From Polyangiaceae bacterium (GTDB lineage: Bacteria; Myxococcota_A; Polyangia; Polyangiales; Polyangiaceae): a DNA stretch of 16,132 bases. Numbering within the stretch: the first letter of the stretch is position 1; each line of letters opens with the position of its first letter. The translations under genes were made by a program, and so were the position numbers. The notes below the pieces were generated by a model, which had not been told where the DNA came from, made no database searches, and saw nothing but the letters and a program-made list of their open reading frames with translations. Below, piece by piece: positions 6,071 to 12,974 of the stretch. The DNA lies in the NCBI GenBank assembly GCA_025934595.1, contig JAICXU010000010.1:1-16132 (forward strand), read 5' to 3'.

Positions 6071-8431
6071 TCACTTCCCTTCGATGTCGAACTGCTCGTA
6101 GTGATATTCCTTGCGCGGCACGAGGGTGATCTTGCGCATGTACTTGTTCTCGACGTCGGCGATGGCGGTCTTCTCCGCGCCCGAGAGCAAATCGATCACC
6201 GCGGGGTGTGCGTTGATGACGATCGTGTAGCCCGGCAGATCCGCGCGTTTTCTGCGGATTTCACGCATGATTTCGTACGCGATGGTTTCTTTCGACTGGA
6301 GCTGCCCGGTGCCGTCGCAATAGAAACACGGCTCGTGGAGGAGGCGTCCGAGGCTCTCGCGCGTGCGCTTGCGCGTCATCTCGATGAGGCCGAGCTCACT
6401 GATGCGATTGAGCGTCGTCTTTGCTTTGTCTTTTTGGAGGAGCTCCTCGAGCGTGCGCCGAACCTTCTCGCGGTTCTGCGCTTTCTCCATGTCGATGAGG
6501 TCCAAGATGATGAGACCGCCGATGTTGCGGAACCGGAGCTGGTAGGCGATCTCGTGCACGGCCTCTAGGTTTGTCTTGAGGATCGTGTCCTCGAGATCCT
6601 TCGAGCCCTTGCCGACGAAGCGACCGGTGTTGACGTCGATCGCGGTGAGAGCCTCGGCTTGATCGATGATGAGCGCGCCGCCGGACGGCAACGGAACTTT
6701 GCGGGAGAGCGCTCGACCGATCTCGTCTTCGATGCCGTACGCGTCGAAGATGGCTTCTTCGCCGTGATAGAGCGTGACGTCTTTCACGCGATCGGGCGCG
6801 AACATTTCGATGAAGCTCATGAGACGCTCGTATTGATGCTTGTCGTCGATGACGATCTCGTCGACCTCGTCGGTGAAGAGATCGCGCGCCGTTTTCAGGA
6901 CGAGATCGAGCTCGCTCGAGAGCATCGTCGGAGCTCTCGCGCCTTCGCGCTTCGTCGCGATCTCGCCCCAGAGACGCACGAGATAGCCGATGTCTTGCTT
7001 CAGACCTTTTTTCGTGAGGCCCTCGGCGACGGTGCGCACGATGAGACCGCCCTGCTTCGGCTTGATGCTCTCGATCGTCTCGCGCAGACGTGCGCGCTCG
7101 CGATCGGAGCCGATGCGCTTCGAGATGCCGATGTGATCGACGGTCGGCAAGTAGACGACGTAGCGACCGGCGAGCGAGATGTGGCTCGTGCAGCGCGCGC
7201 CTTTCGTGCCGATCGGATCCTTCGAGATCTGGACGATGATCTCTTGTCCTTCTTTGACGACCTCGCGAATGGGCGTCGATTTCGAGATGCGGCCCGCCAT
7301 GGCGCCGTGATCACGATTGCCGCGATTTCCTCGGTCATTTCGATTTCCTCGACCGCCTTGCTTGCCGCGTTGACCGCCGCGATCACCTCCGCGATCTCCG
7401 CCGCGATCCCACTCGCGGTCGCGTCCGCGACCTCGTCCTCGTCGCCCGCGTCCTTGACGATCTGCCGGGCCTGAGCGCGGCGGCGATGGCGCGCGCGGCA
7501 TCGGATCGTTCGGATCGTGGATCGTGAAGCCCGGCATGTCCGGAAAGTCGTCGAGGTCGATGTGCTTCGCTTTCGCAGCGACCGGCGGCATCGGCGGCGT
7601 GACGGCTTCGGGCTGCCCGACGCGCGTCGGCGCTTCGTTCGCGAAGCGCTCGTCGGAGGTCGCTTGCAGCTGCGGCTCGCTCGAGAGCGTGATCGGCGGA
7701 TCGCTCAGTGGCGGCGCGCCGGGCTCGCTCGGATCGTGGATCGAATGCGCGGCTCGTGCCGCGACCGCCACCTCGCGATCGATCGAGTCCGGACCCGACT
7801 CGGCGCCACCGGGCGCGGTCACTTCGCCGTCGTCCCAGCCCTCGTCCTCGTCCTTGCCTTTTTCTGCGTCGGCGTCTTCGTCTTTGTCGCCGTCGTCTTC
7901 GTCGTCCTTGTCGTCGTCGCTCTCTTGGTCGCTGTCCTCGTCGGCGTCCTCGTCTTCGTCTTCTGCGTCGGCGCGATCGGCGCGATCTTCCGCCGCCTCC
8001 GACGCGGATTCGACGGCGGCGGGCGGCAGCGAGATGGGCATCGTCTCGCCCGCAGCGGCTTTCTCTTCGATCTCGGCTTCGGCTTCTGCGTCGAGCTCCT
8101 CGACTCCCGTCGCTCCCGGCACTGCTTGGCCGTCATCGCGTGACGCCTGTTTTTTCCCGCCCGCGAGATAACCTTCGAAGTCGTCGGGACGGATCAAGTC
8201 TTCGACGTGCAAGAACGCGGCGCGCTCTTGTCCGACGTCGATGAACGCGGCTTGGAGGCCGGGCAAGACACGCGTGACTTTGCCGAGGACGACGTCCCCG
8301 ACCGTGCTTGCCTTACCGCCTTTGATTTGACTGCGGCGCTCGATGTGGAGCTCCGCGATGATGCCGTCTTCGATGAGCGCTACGCGGGTCTCACGGATAT
8401 CGGCGCTGATGACCAGAATGGTCTTTCCCAT
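6071..8431 (-). CDS. rng: Ribonuclease E/G family endoribonuclease with large insert in the S1 domain
   Basis: 786 residues; E. coli RNase G has 489. The start at 8431 gives MGKTILVISADIRETRVAL, the normal family N-terminus; an upstream start at 8482 is rejected. The S1 RNA-binding domain begins at about residue 45 (GDVVLGKVTRVLPGLQAAFI), is interrupted after about 95, and resumes at about 386 (TPIREVVKEGQEIIVQI). The roughly 290-residue insert holds an Asp/Glu-rich tract (157-200) and an Arg/Gly-rich, RGG-like tract (325-373). The RNase core follows. D599 (TAIDVNTG) and D644 (IILDLIDM) correspond to the catalytic magnesium-binding Asp303 and Asp346 of E. coli RNase E. C702 and C705 (CFYC) are the Zn-link cysteines. 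Expected role: cytoplasmic mRNA decay and rRNA/tRNA processing. Rne versus Rng naming is arbitrary here. A PilZ gene follows 3 bp downstream. Confidence 0.95.
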   Translation of the reverse strand: MGKTILVISADIRETRVALIEDGIIAELHIERRSQIKGGKASTVGDVVLGKVTRVLPGLQAAFIDVGQERAAFLHVEDLIRPDDFEGYLAGGKKQASRDDGQAVPGATGVEELDAEAEAEIEEKAAAGETMPISLPPAAVESASEAAEDRADRADAEDEDEDADEDSDQESDDDKDDEDDGDKDEDADAEKGKDEDEGWDDGEVTAPGGAESGPDSIDREVAVAARAAHSIHDPSEPGAPPLSDPPITLSSEPQLQATSDERFANEAPTRVGQPEAVTPPMPPVAAKAKHIDLDDFPDMPGFTIHDPNDPMPRAPSPPRSGPADRQGRGRRGRGRGRDREWDRGGDRGGDRGGQRGKQGGRGNRNDRGNRGNRDHGAMAGRISKSTPIREVVKEGQEIIVQISKDPIGTKGARCTSHISLAGRYVVYLPTVDHIGISKRIGSDRERARLRETIESIKPKQGGLIVRTVAEGLTKKGLKQDIGYLVRLWGEIATKREGARAPTMLSSELDLVLKTARDLFTDEVDEIVIDDKHQYERLMSFIEMFAPDRVKDVTLYHGEEAIFDAYGIEDEIGRALSRKVPLPSGGALIIDQAEALTAIDVNTGRFVGKGSKDLEDTILKTNLEAVHEIAYQLRFRNIGGLIILDLIDMEKAQNREKVRRTLEELLQKDKAKTTLNRISELGLIEMTRKRTRESLGRLLHEPCFYCDGTGQLQSKETIAYEIMREIRRKRADLPGYTIVINAHPAVIDLLSGAEKTAIADVENKYMRKITLVPRKEYHYEQFDIEGK

Positions 8432-8537
8432 GACGCGGGTGAGTCTTTCTCGCCCCGAGCGCCAATGGGCACACGCTGCCATCGCGCCACGCGGTCCGTT
8501 TGGTGGACATTGCGGGCGGCCCTACGAAAGGAGGGTG

Positions 8538-8666
8538 ATGAGCGACGTTGCGACAAGAGCGAGGGGCGTTGAGGGGAGCCTTCGAGTCAACGCGTTGGCC
8601 TGCGCACGTCCTGCTAGCGCGCAGGCCTGCGCGCGTCCTGAAAGACACCAGAAAACTTTGGCCTGA
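8538..8666 (+). CDS. Possible 42-residue small ORF (doubtful)
   Basis: An ATG at 8538 follows an AAGGAGG sequence by only 3 nt and opens a 42-codon frame to TGA at 8664-8666. The product is basic and Ala/Arg-rich and contains ACARP twice, which is simply the translation of the direct repeats at 8597-8640. It lies antisense to the rng leader. The ribosome-binding-like sequence is the only positive evidence; the repeat-driven sequence argues against a real protein. Confidence 0.18.
   Translation: MSDVATRARGVEGSLRVNALACARPASAQACARPERHQKTLA
8597..8640. repeat. 17-bp direct repeat with central palindrome
   Basis: GGCCTGCGCACGTCCTG (8597-8613) and GGCCTGCGCGCGTCCTG (8624-8640) differ at one base. 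The junction forms GCGCGCAGGCCTGCGCGC (8617-8634), a perfect 18-bp palindrome. GCCTGCGCGC also occurs in the palindromic element near 5187, which suggests a dispersed repeat family. Function unknown. Confidence 0.7.
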
Positions 8667-8831
8667 AAAAAAGGCCTCTTACTGCCTCGGGTTAGTACAA
8701 CTCGGCCGGGCGGGCCAGCTCAAAAGGAGGCCGCGCCCCCAAGTAGGGACGGAACGGCCGATTTCCATGCGAATTGGCTTCGCGAACTCGCCGGGAGTTT
8801 GCTAGAAACGGTTTCGCTCGAAGTCTGAGCA

Positions 8832-8918
8832 CATGTGGCCCTGTCGACTCGGAAACGTGAACCCCGCCAGGCCCGAGAGGGAGCAACGGTAGCGCGGAAG
8901 AGTGTGACGGGGCCTTTT
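8832..8918 (+). ncRNA. ffs: Signal recognition particle RNA, small bacterial (4.5S) type
   Basis: The central part matches SRP domain IV. A CCC-GAGA-GGG hairpin with a GNRA tetraloop (8872-8881) is flanked by CAGG (8868-8871) on the 5' side and AGCA (8882-8885) on the 3' side, the symmetric loop bound by Ffh. The outer helix GGCCCTGTC (8837-8845) pairs with GACGGGGCC (8906-8914) with a single G-U pair, and ACTC (8847-8850) can pair with GAGT (8900-8903). A short T-run follows (8915-8918), fitting an end at a terminator-like tail. The RNA pairs with Ffh for co-translational targeting of membrane proteins. The exact 5' and 3' ends are estimates. Identified from motif and fold by eye. Confidence 0.88.
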
Positions 8919-8966
8919 CCTTTGCCTACTCATGACGCGCGCAAGCCGGCGCGCTAAAGGGCGTTC

Positions 8967-9797
8967 GTGAACCCAGCTTTCGAAGTAGCTCTCATCGCGC
9001 AGCGCGAGCTCCGCAGAAACTTTCGAAGCGCGAAGGGCGTCGTCATGGCCGTCCTGACTCTCCTCGGCGGAGTCGGTGTCGCGCTCGTTCGCCTGAAGGT
9101 CGAGCAACTGAACGCGGGCCGATTCAGCCCGGACGATGTCCAGCAGCTCCAGTCCGCGCTGCTCGTGAAGCAATACGGCGACGAGCAAGGCCACTATCTC
9201 GCGAGCGTTCCGCCCATCCTGCTCGGCATGCTCGTTCTCACGGTGTGGCTTAGCCCGCTGCTCGTGTCGGTCCTCGGCTTCGATGCCGTCGCCGGCGAAA
9301 TGCAGCATCGCACCGTGCGCTACTTCACGATGCGCACGCGTCGCGTCTCGTATTACGCGGGAAAGTTTTTCGGGCTCTGGCTCGTCGTGTCGTGCATCAC
9401 GCTCGCTCTGCATCTTTTCGTGTGGACGCTCGCCGTCTTGCGCGGCGGCGTGTCGTCGAGCGCCGCGTTCGGTTGGGGATTCCATTTGTGGCTCGTCACG
9501 CTGCCGATCTCGGCCGCATGGTGTGGCTTCGCGACCATCATCGGATCGCAGTTCAAGTCGCCGATTTTGTCGCTGATGGTGACGTTTGCCGTGTTCTTCG
9601 TGTTGTTCGTGCTCGGCCTCGTCGGCATGGTGAGCGAGTCGGCCTACTGGCTCGGTTACGTCTATCCGAACACGTTCGAAGATTGGATGCTCTCGCCTCA
9701 CGCCGACAAGGTCGCCAAAGGCGCAGCGATTTGCATCGCGTGGGCGGCCGCAGCGACCGGCGCCGGCGCCGTTCTTTTCGCGCGAAAGGACGTGTGA
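8967..9797 (+). CDS. ABC-2 type transporter permease
   Basis: 276 residues, mostly hydrophobic, with about six membrane segments: residues 26-43, 84-104, 133-153, 167-190, 200-222 and 252-272. The cytoplasmic loop after the second segment contains DAVAGEMQHRTVRYFTMRT..YYAGKF, the ABC-2 permease signature (normally D.IAGER..GTLR.L...R..ILLGKF). A large loop between segments 1 and 2 faces the other side. The GTG start at 8967 has AAAGGG upstream. The ATPase gene starts 1 bp after the stop, so the two form one exporter operon. The substrate is unknown; ABC-2 exporters of this type move drugs, polysaccharides or lipids. The gene follows the SRP RNA closely and could share read-through transcription. 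Confidence 0.9.
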   Translation: MNPAFEVALIAQRELRRNFRSAKGVVMAVLTLLGGVGVALVRLKVEQLNAGRFSPDDVQQLQSALLVKQYGDEQGHYLASVPPILLGMLVLTVWLSPLLVSVLGFDAVAGEMQHRTVRYFTMRTRRVSYYAGKFFGLWLVVSCITLALHLFVWTLAVLRGGVSSSAAFGWGFHLWLVTLPISAAWCGFATIIGSQFKSPILSLMVTFAVFFVLFVLGLVGMVSESAYWLGYVYPNTFEDWMLSPHADKVAKGAAICIAWAAAATGAGAVLFARKDV

Positions 9798-9798
9798 C

Positions 9799-10959
9799 AT
9801 GGCCGACGAAGCGTCCGCCGAAAAAATCGATCCGCCGCCGAGCAGCGAGAAGCCCGGAGAGTCGAAAAAAGAAGCGCCCGCGAGCGAACGCTCGAGCGAG
9901 GCCACGGCCGAATCGAAGGCCCCCGAAAGCTCCGGCGACAAGCCGAAGAAGAAGAAAAAGAAATCGGCCGAGGTCGCGGTCCGGTTGCGAAAAGTCAGCA
10001 AGCGGTTCGGCGCGAAGATCGCAGTCGACGACATCACGCTCCAAATTCGCGCGGGCAGCGTCTTCGGTCTCATCGGTCCGAACGGCGCCGGCAAGACGAC
10101 GACGTTCTCGATGCTCAGTGGATTTCTTCGTCCGACGAGCGGCTCGCTCGAGGTGCTCGGCTACGACCCGCAGCAGACCGACATGCTTCGCTCGCGCGTC
10201 GGCGTGCTTCCGCAAGACGCGATTTTGCCGTCGATCGAGAAGGTCGGAGAATTTCTGACGACGCTCGCGCGCTTGCAAATGGTGCCCGCGTCGGAGGCAG
10301 AGGGCCTCGCGCGATCGGTGCTCGAAGAAGTCGACGGTCGAGACTGGTGGCGCGTGAAATGCGGCGCGCTCTCGCACGGTATGGCGAAGCGCGTGCAGCT
10401 CGCGCAAGCGCTCCTCGGCAATCCCGACGTCGTGCTTCTCGACGAGCCGACGGCCGGTCTCGATCCGCGCAGCGCGTACGAGGTGCGGCAGCTGATCAAA
10501 AAACGAAAAGGCCGCTGCACGCTCATCGTGTCGAGCCACAACTTGCAAGAGCTCGAAGAGATCTGCGACGCCGCCGCGATTTTGGATCGCGGTCGTCTCA
10601 TCGCGAGCGGCAGCATGAACGAGCTCACGGCCTCGACGCAGGAAGTGCACGTGAAGATCGCGCCGGCGCCCGGCAAAGACGGCTACCGCAGCGCGGAGCA
10701 ATCCGTGCCGATGGGCAAGGTGCGCGAGCTCCCCGTCGTGAGCCACGCCGACTGGGACGACGAGCGAAGCGAGCTCGTCGTGCACTTCGATCGTCAAAAG
10801 TCCGATGCCGAAGGTGTCATCGCCCATGTGCTCTGGCTCCTCTTGAACGAGAAGGTGCGCGTGAGCGGCGTGTCGAAGGGCAAGGGCCTCGAGGCGCGCG
10901 TGATGGACCTCACCGGCGACGAAGGCGACGGCTACGAAGAAGAAGACGAAGACGACTGA
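9799..10959 (+). CDS. ABC transporter ATP-binding protein
   Basis: 386 residues. The nucleotide-binding domain starts at about residue 58. Walker A is GPNGAGKTT (93-101), the Q-loop is at Q139, Walker B is VVLLDEP (211-217), and the D-loop GLDP and H-loop His247 are present. The signature motif reads LSHGM (191-195) instead of LSGGQ: Ser and the second Gly are kept, but the first Gly and the Gln are changed. The first 57 residues form a Ser/Glu/Ala-rich tail ending in a run of six lysines, and the C-terminus is acidic (EEEDEDD); both are unusual for this family. A C-terminal domain of about 110 residues may be regulatory. Partner of the adjacent permease. Transport function is likely, substrate unknown. 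Confidence 0.93.
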   Translation: MADEASAEKIDPPPSSEKPGESKKEAPASERSSEATAESKAPESSGDKPKKKKKKSAEVAVRLRKVSKRFGAKIAVDDITLQIRAGSVFGLIGPNGAGKTTTFSMLSGFLRPTSGSLEVLGYDPQQTDMLRSRVGVLPQDAILPSIEKVGEFLTTLARLQMVPASEAEGLARSVLEEVDGRDWWRVKCGALSHGMAKRVQLAQALLGNPDVVLLDEPTAGLDPRSAYEVRQLIKKRKGRCTLIVSSHNLQELEEICDAAAILDRGRLIASGSMNELTASTQEVHVKIAPAPGKDGYRSAEQSVPMGKVRELPVVSHADWDDERSELVVHFDRQKSDAEGVIAHVLWLLLNEKVRVSGVSKGKGLEARVMDLTGDEGDGYEEEDEDD

Positions 10960-10995
10960 AAGCGTCGAAAATCGCTGAAACGGCCAGATTTTCGC

Positions 10996-11016
10996 AGGAA
11001 ACCACACGTTTCTTTT
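10996..11016 (+). terminator. Weak stem-loop after the ABC operon
   Basis: AGGAAAC-CACAC-GTTTCTT forms a 7-bp stem (one G-U pair) with a 5-nt loop, followed by TTA. It is the only terminator-like structure between the ATPase stop (10959) and the next gene (11089). The stem is AT-rich, so stability is low. Confidence 0.35.
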
Positions 11017-11088
11017 ACGAAAATTGACGCGGATCTCGCGAGCATTCAGGGCCTCTCGTGCGTCAGTCTGAAACACGGAGGAATCATC

Positions 11089-11991
11089 ATGAGAGCTCGT
11101 ACGATTTTTTTGGCGACCGCGTTGACGTTGTCGCTGAGTGCCATCGGTTGCGGTAGCGCGAGCACCGAACCGAATACGCAAGCGGGCACCGGAACCTCCG
11201 CGACCGACGGCACGGCCACGAAGGCGGCGGTTGCCGTCAATTCCCACGGCATGGTGAAGCTAGTCGGCAATGCGCTCAGCGAAGTTCCGCTGCGCGCCGA
11301 TCAACGCACGACGATCGAGAAGCTCGCGAGCGACGCGGAGACACGTCACGAGTCGATGGTGACGGCGCGCGCCGCCCTCTCGAGCGCGGTCGCCGCGCAG
11401 GTCGAAGCGGGAACGATCGATCAGGCCGCGCTGCAGCCGCAAATCGACGCGCTCGTTGCGGCGATGGATGCGTCACGCCCCGCCGATCGCGCTGCGTTCC
11501 AGCAGCTGCACGATCTGCTCGACGCCTCGCAGCGCCAAGCTTTCGTCGATGCGTTCCGCGCGCAGATGAAGGCGCGGCACGAAGATCATGAAGGTCACGA
11601 AGGCCATCATGGCCACGGCGCGAAGCTCGAAGAGTGGTCGACGGCGCTGAGCCTCACCGACGCACAGAAAGATCAGATCAAGAGCTCGATGCAGACCGAG
11701 TTTGCCGCGCACTCGCAAGACTTCGCCGGAAAATTGGCGGACATGAAGGCCGCGCACGAGAAGCGCAAGCACGCGCTCGACAACTTCGCCGCCGACAGCT
11801 TCAAGGTCGACGACGCGCTCCCCGCGCAGGTCGACACGAAAGCGAAGGCGCGAGAGATGACCACGCACATGATTCGCTTCGTGCAGGTCGTCTTGCCGAC
11901 GCTCACCGCCGAGCAGCGCAAGATCGCCGCGGACAAGATTCGCGCGAAGGGCGCATCGCACGAAGAAGAAGGTGCGCCCGCTCCGCTCTGA
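11089..11991 (+). CDS. CpxP/Spy-like periplasmic lipoprotein with His-rich linker
   Basis: 300 residues from the ATG at 11089, with a GGAGG ribosome binding site (11077-11081) 7 nt upstream. The signal MRARTIFLATALTLSLSAIG is followed by Cys21, so a lipid anchor is likely. The mature protein is predicted all-helical with four motifs of the LTxxQ type: LRADQ (68-72), LDASQ (144-148), LTDAQ (189-193) and LTAEQ near the C-terminus. These form two CpxP/Spy-like halves. Between them lies H-E-D-H-E-G-H-E-G-H-H-G-H (164-176) with six His, a candidate site for Zn, Ni or Cu. Known relatives are periplasmic chaperones or metal/envelope stress sensors; the role here is inferred. Monocistronic, with a hairpin downstream. 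Confidence 0.8.
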   Translation: MRARTIFLATALTLSLSAIGCGSASTEPNTQAGTGTSATDGTATKAAVAVNSHGMVKLVGNALSEVPLRADQRTTIEKLASDAETRHESMVTARAALSSAVAAQVEAGTIDQAALQPQIDALVAAMDASRPADRAAFQQLHDLLDASQRQAFVDAFRAQMKARHEDHEGHEGHHGHGAKLEEWSTALSLTDAQKDQIKSSMQTEFAAHSQDFAGKLADMKAAHEKRKHALDNFAADSFKVDDALPAQVDTKAKAREMTTHMIRFVQVVLPTLTAEQRKIAADKIRAKGASHEEEGAPAPL

Positions 11992-12005
11992 TCTCCCGAG
12001 CGGAC

Positions 12006-12025
12006 GCGCGCAGGTTGCGCGCTTT
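12006..12025 (+). terminator. GC hairpin after the CpxP/Spy-like gene
   Basis: GCGCGC (12006-12011), loop AGGTT, then GCGCGC (12017-12022), followed by TTT. The stem is strong but the T-tract is short. It lies 15 bp after the stop codon and also close to the end of the convergent expansin gene. Confidence 0.5.
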
Positions 12026-12056
12026 CGAACGAATCGAAATAAGCTACAAAACAAGC

Positions 12057-12812
12057 CTATTGGAACTGCACGCCGCCGGTGACCGAAATGTCGGATGCCG
12101 GCGGCGTCAATGTATCGACGAGCTCCTGTCCGTCGAGCGACGTGATGCGCACCGTGATCGCCGCCGCGCCGGCGCCGCTCGCGTCGACGAAGTAGTTGTA
12201 GCTCTCGCGATTCACGGGAGCGAAGCCGGACGCGCCCTGGATTTCGAGCGAGGTGATCGGCAAGCGTGAGTTGCGGACTTGGATCGCCGTCCAGTATTGC
12301 GACGTGCCGTCCTTGTAGTGATACGTGACGGGCCCGGACACGTTGCATTCGACGACGTGCCACGTGATGGCGACATTGCCGGCGGAGACATCGGCGATCT
12401 TCGCGAACGCGCTCTGGCTCAAATCGAGATGGCCCATTTCGCACTCGGGGCAGCGATCGACGATGCGCACGGTGACGTCGCCTTTCGGTCCGGCGACGGC
12501 GACGCATTCGCCGCACACCGCGCTGCCGTTCCATTCGGGATCGTCCATTGCCGCGACGTCGAGATCGTTCGGTGACGGATCGAACGAGCAGTTTCCGCTG
12601 CCGTCGGCGGCGTAATAGGTGGCGCGCCCGCTCTCGGACGGTCCGACGTAGCTGCCGGCGGCTCCGCCCGATCCTCCACCGTCCACGCCGCCACCACCTC
12701 CGCCTCCTCCATCGCTGCCGCCCGGACCGCCGGCGAGGGAAGGCACCGTCACGCCGCTACTGCAGGCGGCGGCGGATGCGAAAATCACCACCTGTGCGAG
12801 GGCAACGCGCAT
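12057..12812 (-). CDS. Bacterial expansin (EXLX1 type) lipoprotein
   Basis: 251 residues from the ATG at 12812. MRVALAQVVIFASAAAC has a lipobox ending at Cys17, followed by a Gly/Ser-rich linker (27-55). D1 is a double-psi beta-barrel (GRATYY, CSFDPSPND, TVRIVDRCPE, GHLDLSQSAFAKIAD) and D2 is a beta-sandwich (TYHYKDGTSQYWTAIQVRN, YNYFVD, GGVQF at the end). It aligns by eye with Bacillus subtilis EXLX1 over both domains. Asp119 matches the essential Asp82, and Y173, W174 and Y205 match the cellulose-binding face W125/W126/Y157. Expansins loosen cellulose and plant wall non-enzymatically. The lipid anchor would tether it to the cell. A GTG at 12842 would add 10 residues and is possible. Confidence 0.9.
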   Translation of the reverse strand: MRVALAQVVIFASAAACSSGVTVPSLAGGPGGSDGGGGGGGGVDGGGSGGAAGSYVGPSESGRATYYAADGSGNCSFDPSPNDLDVAAMDDPEWNGSAVCGECVAVAGPKGDVTVRIVDRCPECEMGHLDLSQSAFAKIADVSAGNVAITWHVVECNVSGPVTYHYKDGTSQYWTAIQVRNSRLPITSLEIQGASGFAPVNRESYNYFVDASGAGAAAITVRITSLDGQELVDTLTPPASDISVTGGVQFQ

Positions 12813-12838
12813 CTCCCAAGAATAGCTGCCAATCGCAC

Positions 12839-12856
12839 GCACGCCGTATGGCGTGC
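12839..12856. promoter_or_regulatory. 18-bp palindrome between expansin and tRNA-Ser
   Basis: GCACGCC-GTAT-GGCGTGC is perfectly symmetric with 7-bp arms. It lies 27 bp upstream of the expansin ATG on the minus strand and 18 bp before the tRNA. It could be an operator for the expansin, or form a hairpin. The choice of expansin start matters: with the GTG at 12842 it would overlap the first codons. Confidence 0.4.
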
Positions 12857-12873
12857 TAATTTCTCGTCATTCG

Positions 12874-12960
12874 GGAGGAGTGGCCGAGTGGTCTAAGGCA
12901 CCGGTTTTGAAAACCGGCGAGGGTGCAAGCCCTCCAGGAGTTCGAATCTCTTCTCCTCCG
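12874..12960 (+). tRNA. tRNA-Ser (anticodon UGA)
   Basis: The acceptor stem GGAGGAG (12874-12880) pairs with CTCCTCC (12953-12959), with discriminator G at 12960. Anticodon stem CCGGT/ACCGG encloses the loop TTTGAAA with anticodon TGA at 12908-12910, which reads UCA. The long variable arm (GAGGGTGCAAGCCCTC) marks a class II tRNA, and the T arm contains GGAGTTCGAATCTC. No CCA is encoded; CTATCC follows. 87 nt long. Confidence 0.97.
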
Positions 12961-12974
12961 CTATCCTTTTTCAC

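Larger units (their letters stand above)
8432..8836. other. Gene-poor stretch between rng and the SRP RNA
   Basis: About 400 bp without a gene I can defend. It contains a weak 42-codon open frame (8538-8666), a pair of 17-bp direct repeats with an 18-bp palindrome between them (8597-8640), and a GGCCT/AGGCC inverted repeat around an A-rich centre (8660-8676). The promoters of rng (-) and of the SRP RNA (+) must lie here. TTGGCT at 8774-8779 with a CTAGAA-like element near 8802 is a weak candidate for the SRP RNA promoter. I cannot place the rng promoter. Confidence 0.5.

Noticed and set aside
7517..8171. Open frames opposite the acidic part of rng, some with long hydrophobic or Ser-rich runs
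   Set aside because: They are the reverse reading of the Asp/Glu codon tract (GTC/CTC/TTC runs), not genes or membrane proteins.
10966..11024. CGAAAAT/ATTTTCG elements occurring three times after the ABC ATPase
   Set aside because: Short and AT-rich with long loops; could form alternative hairpins but nothing beyond chance can be argued.
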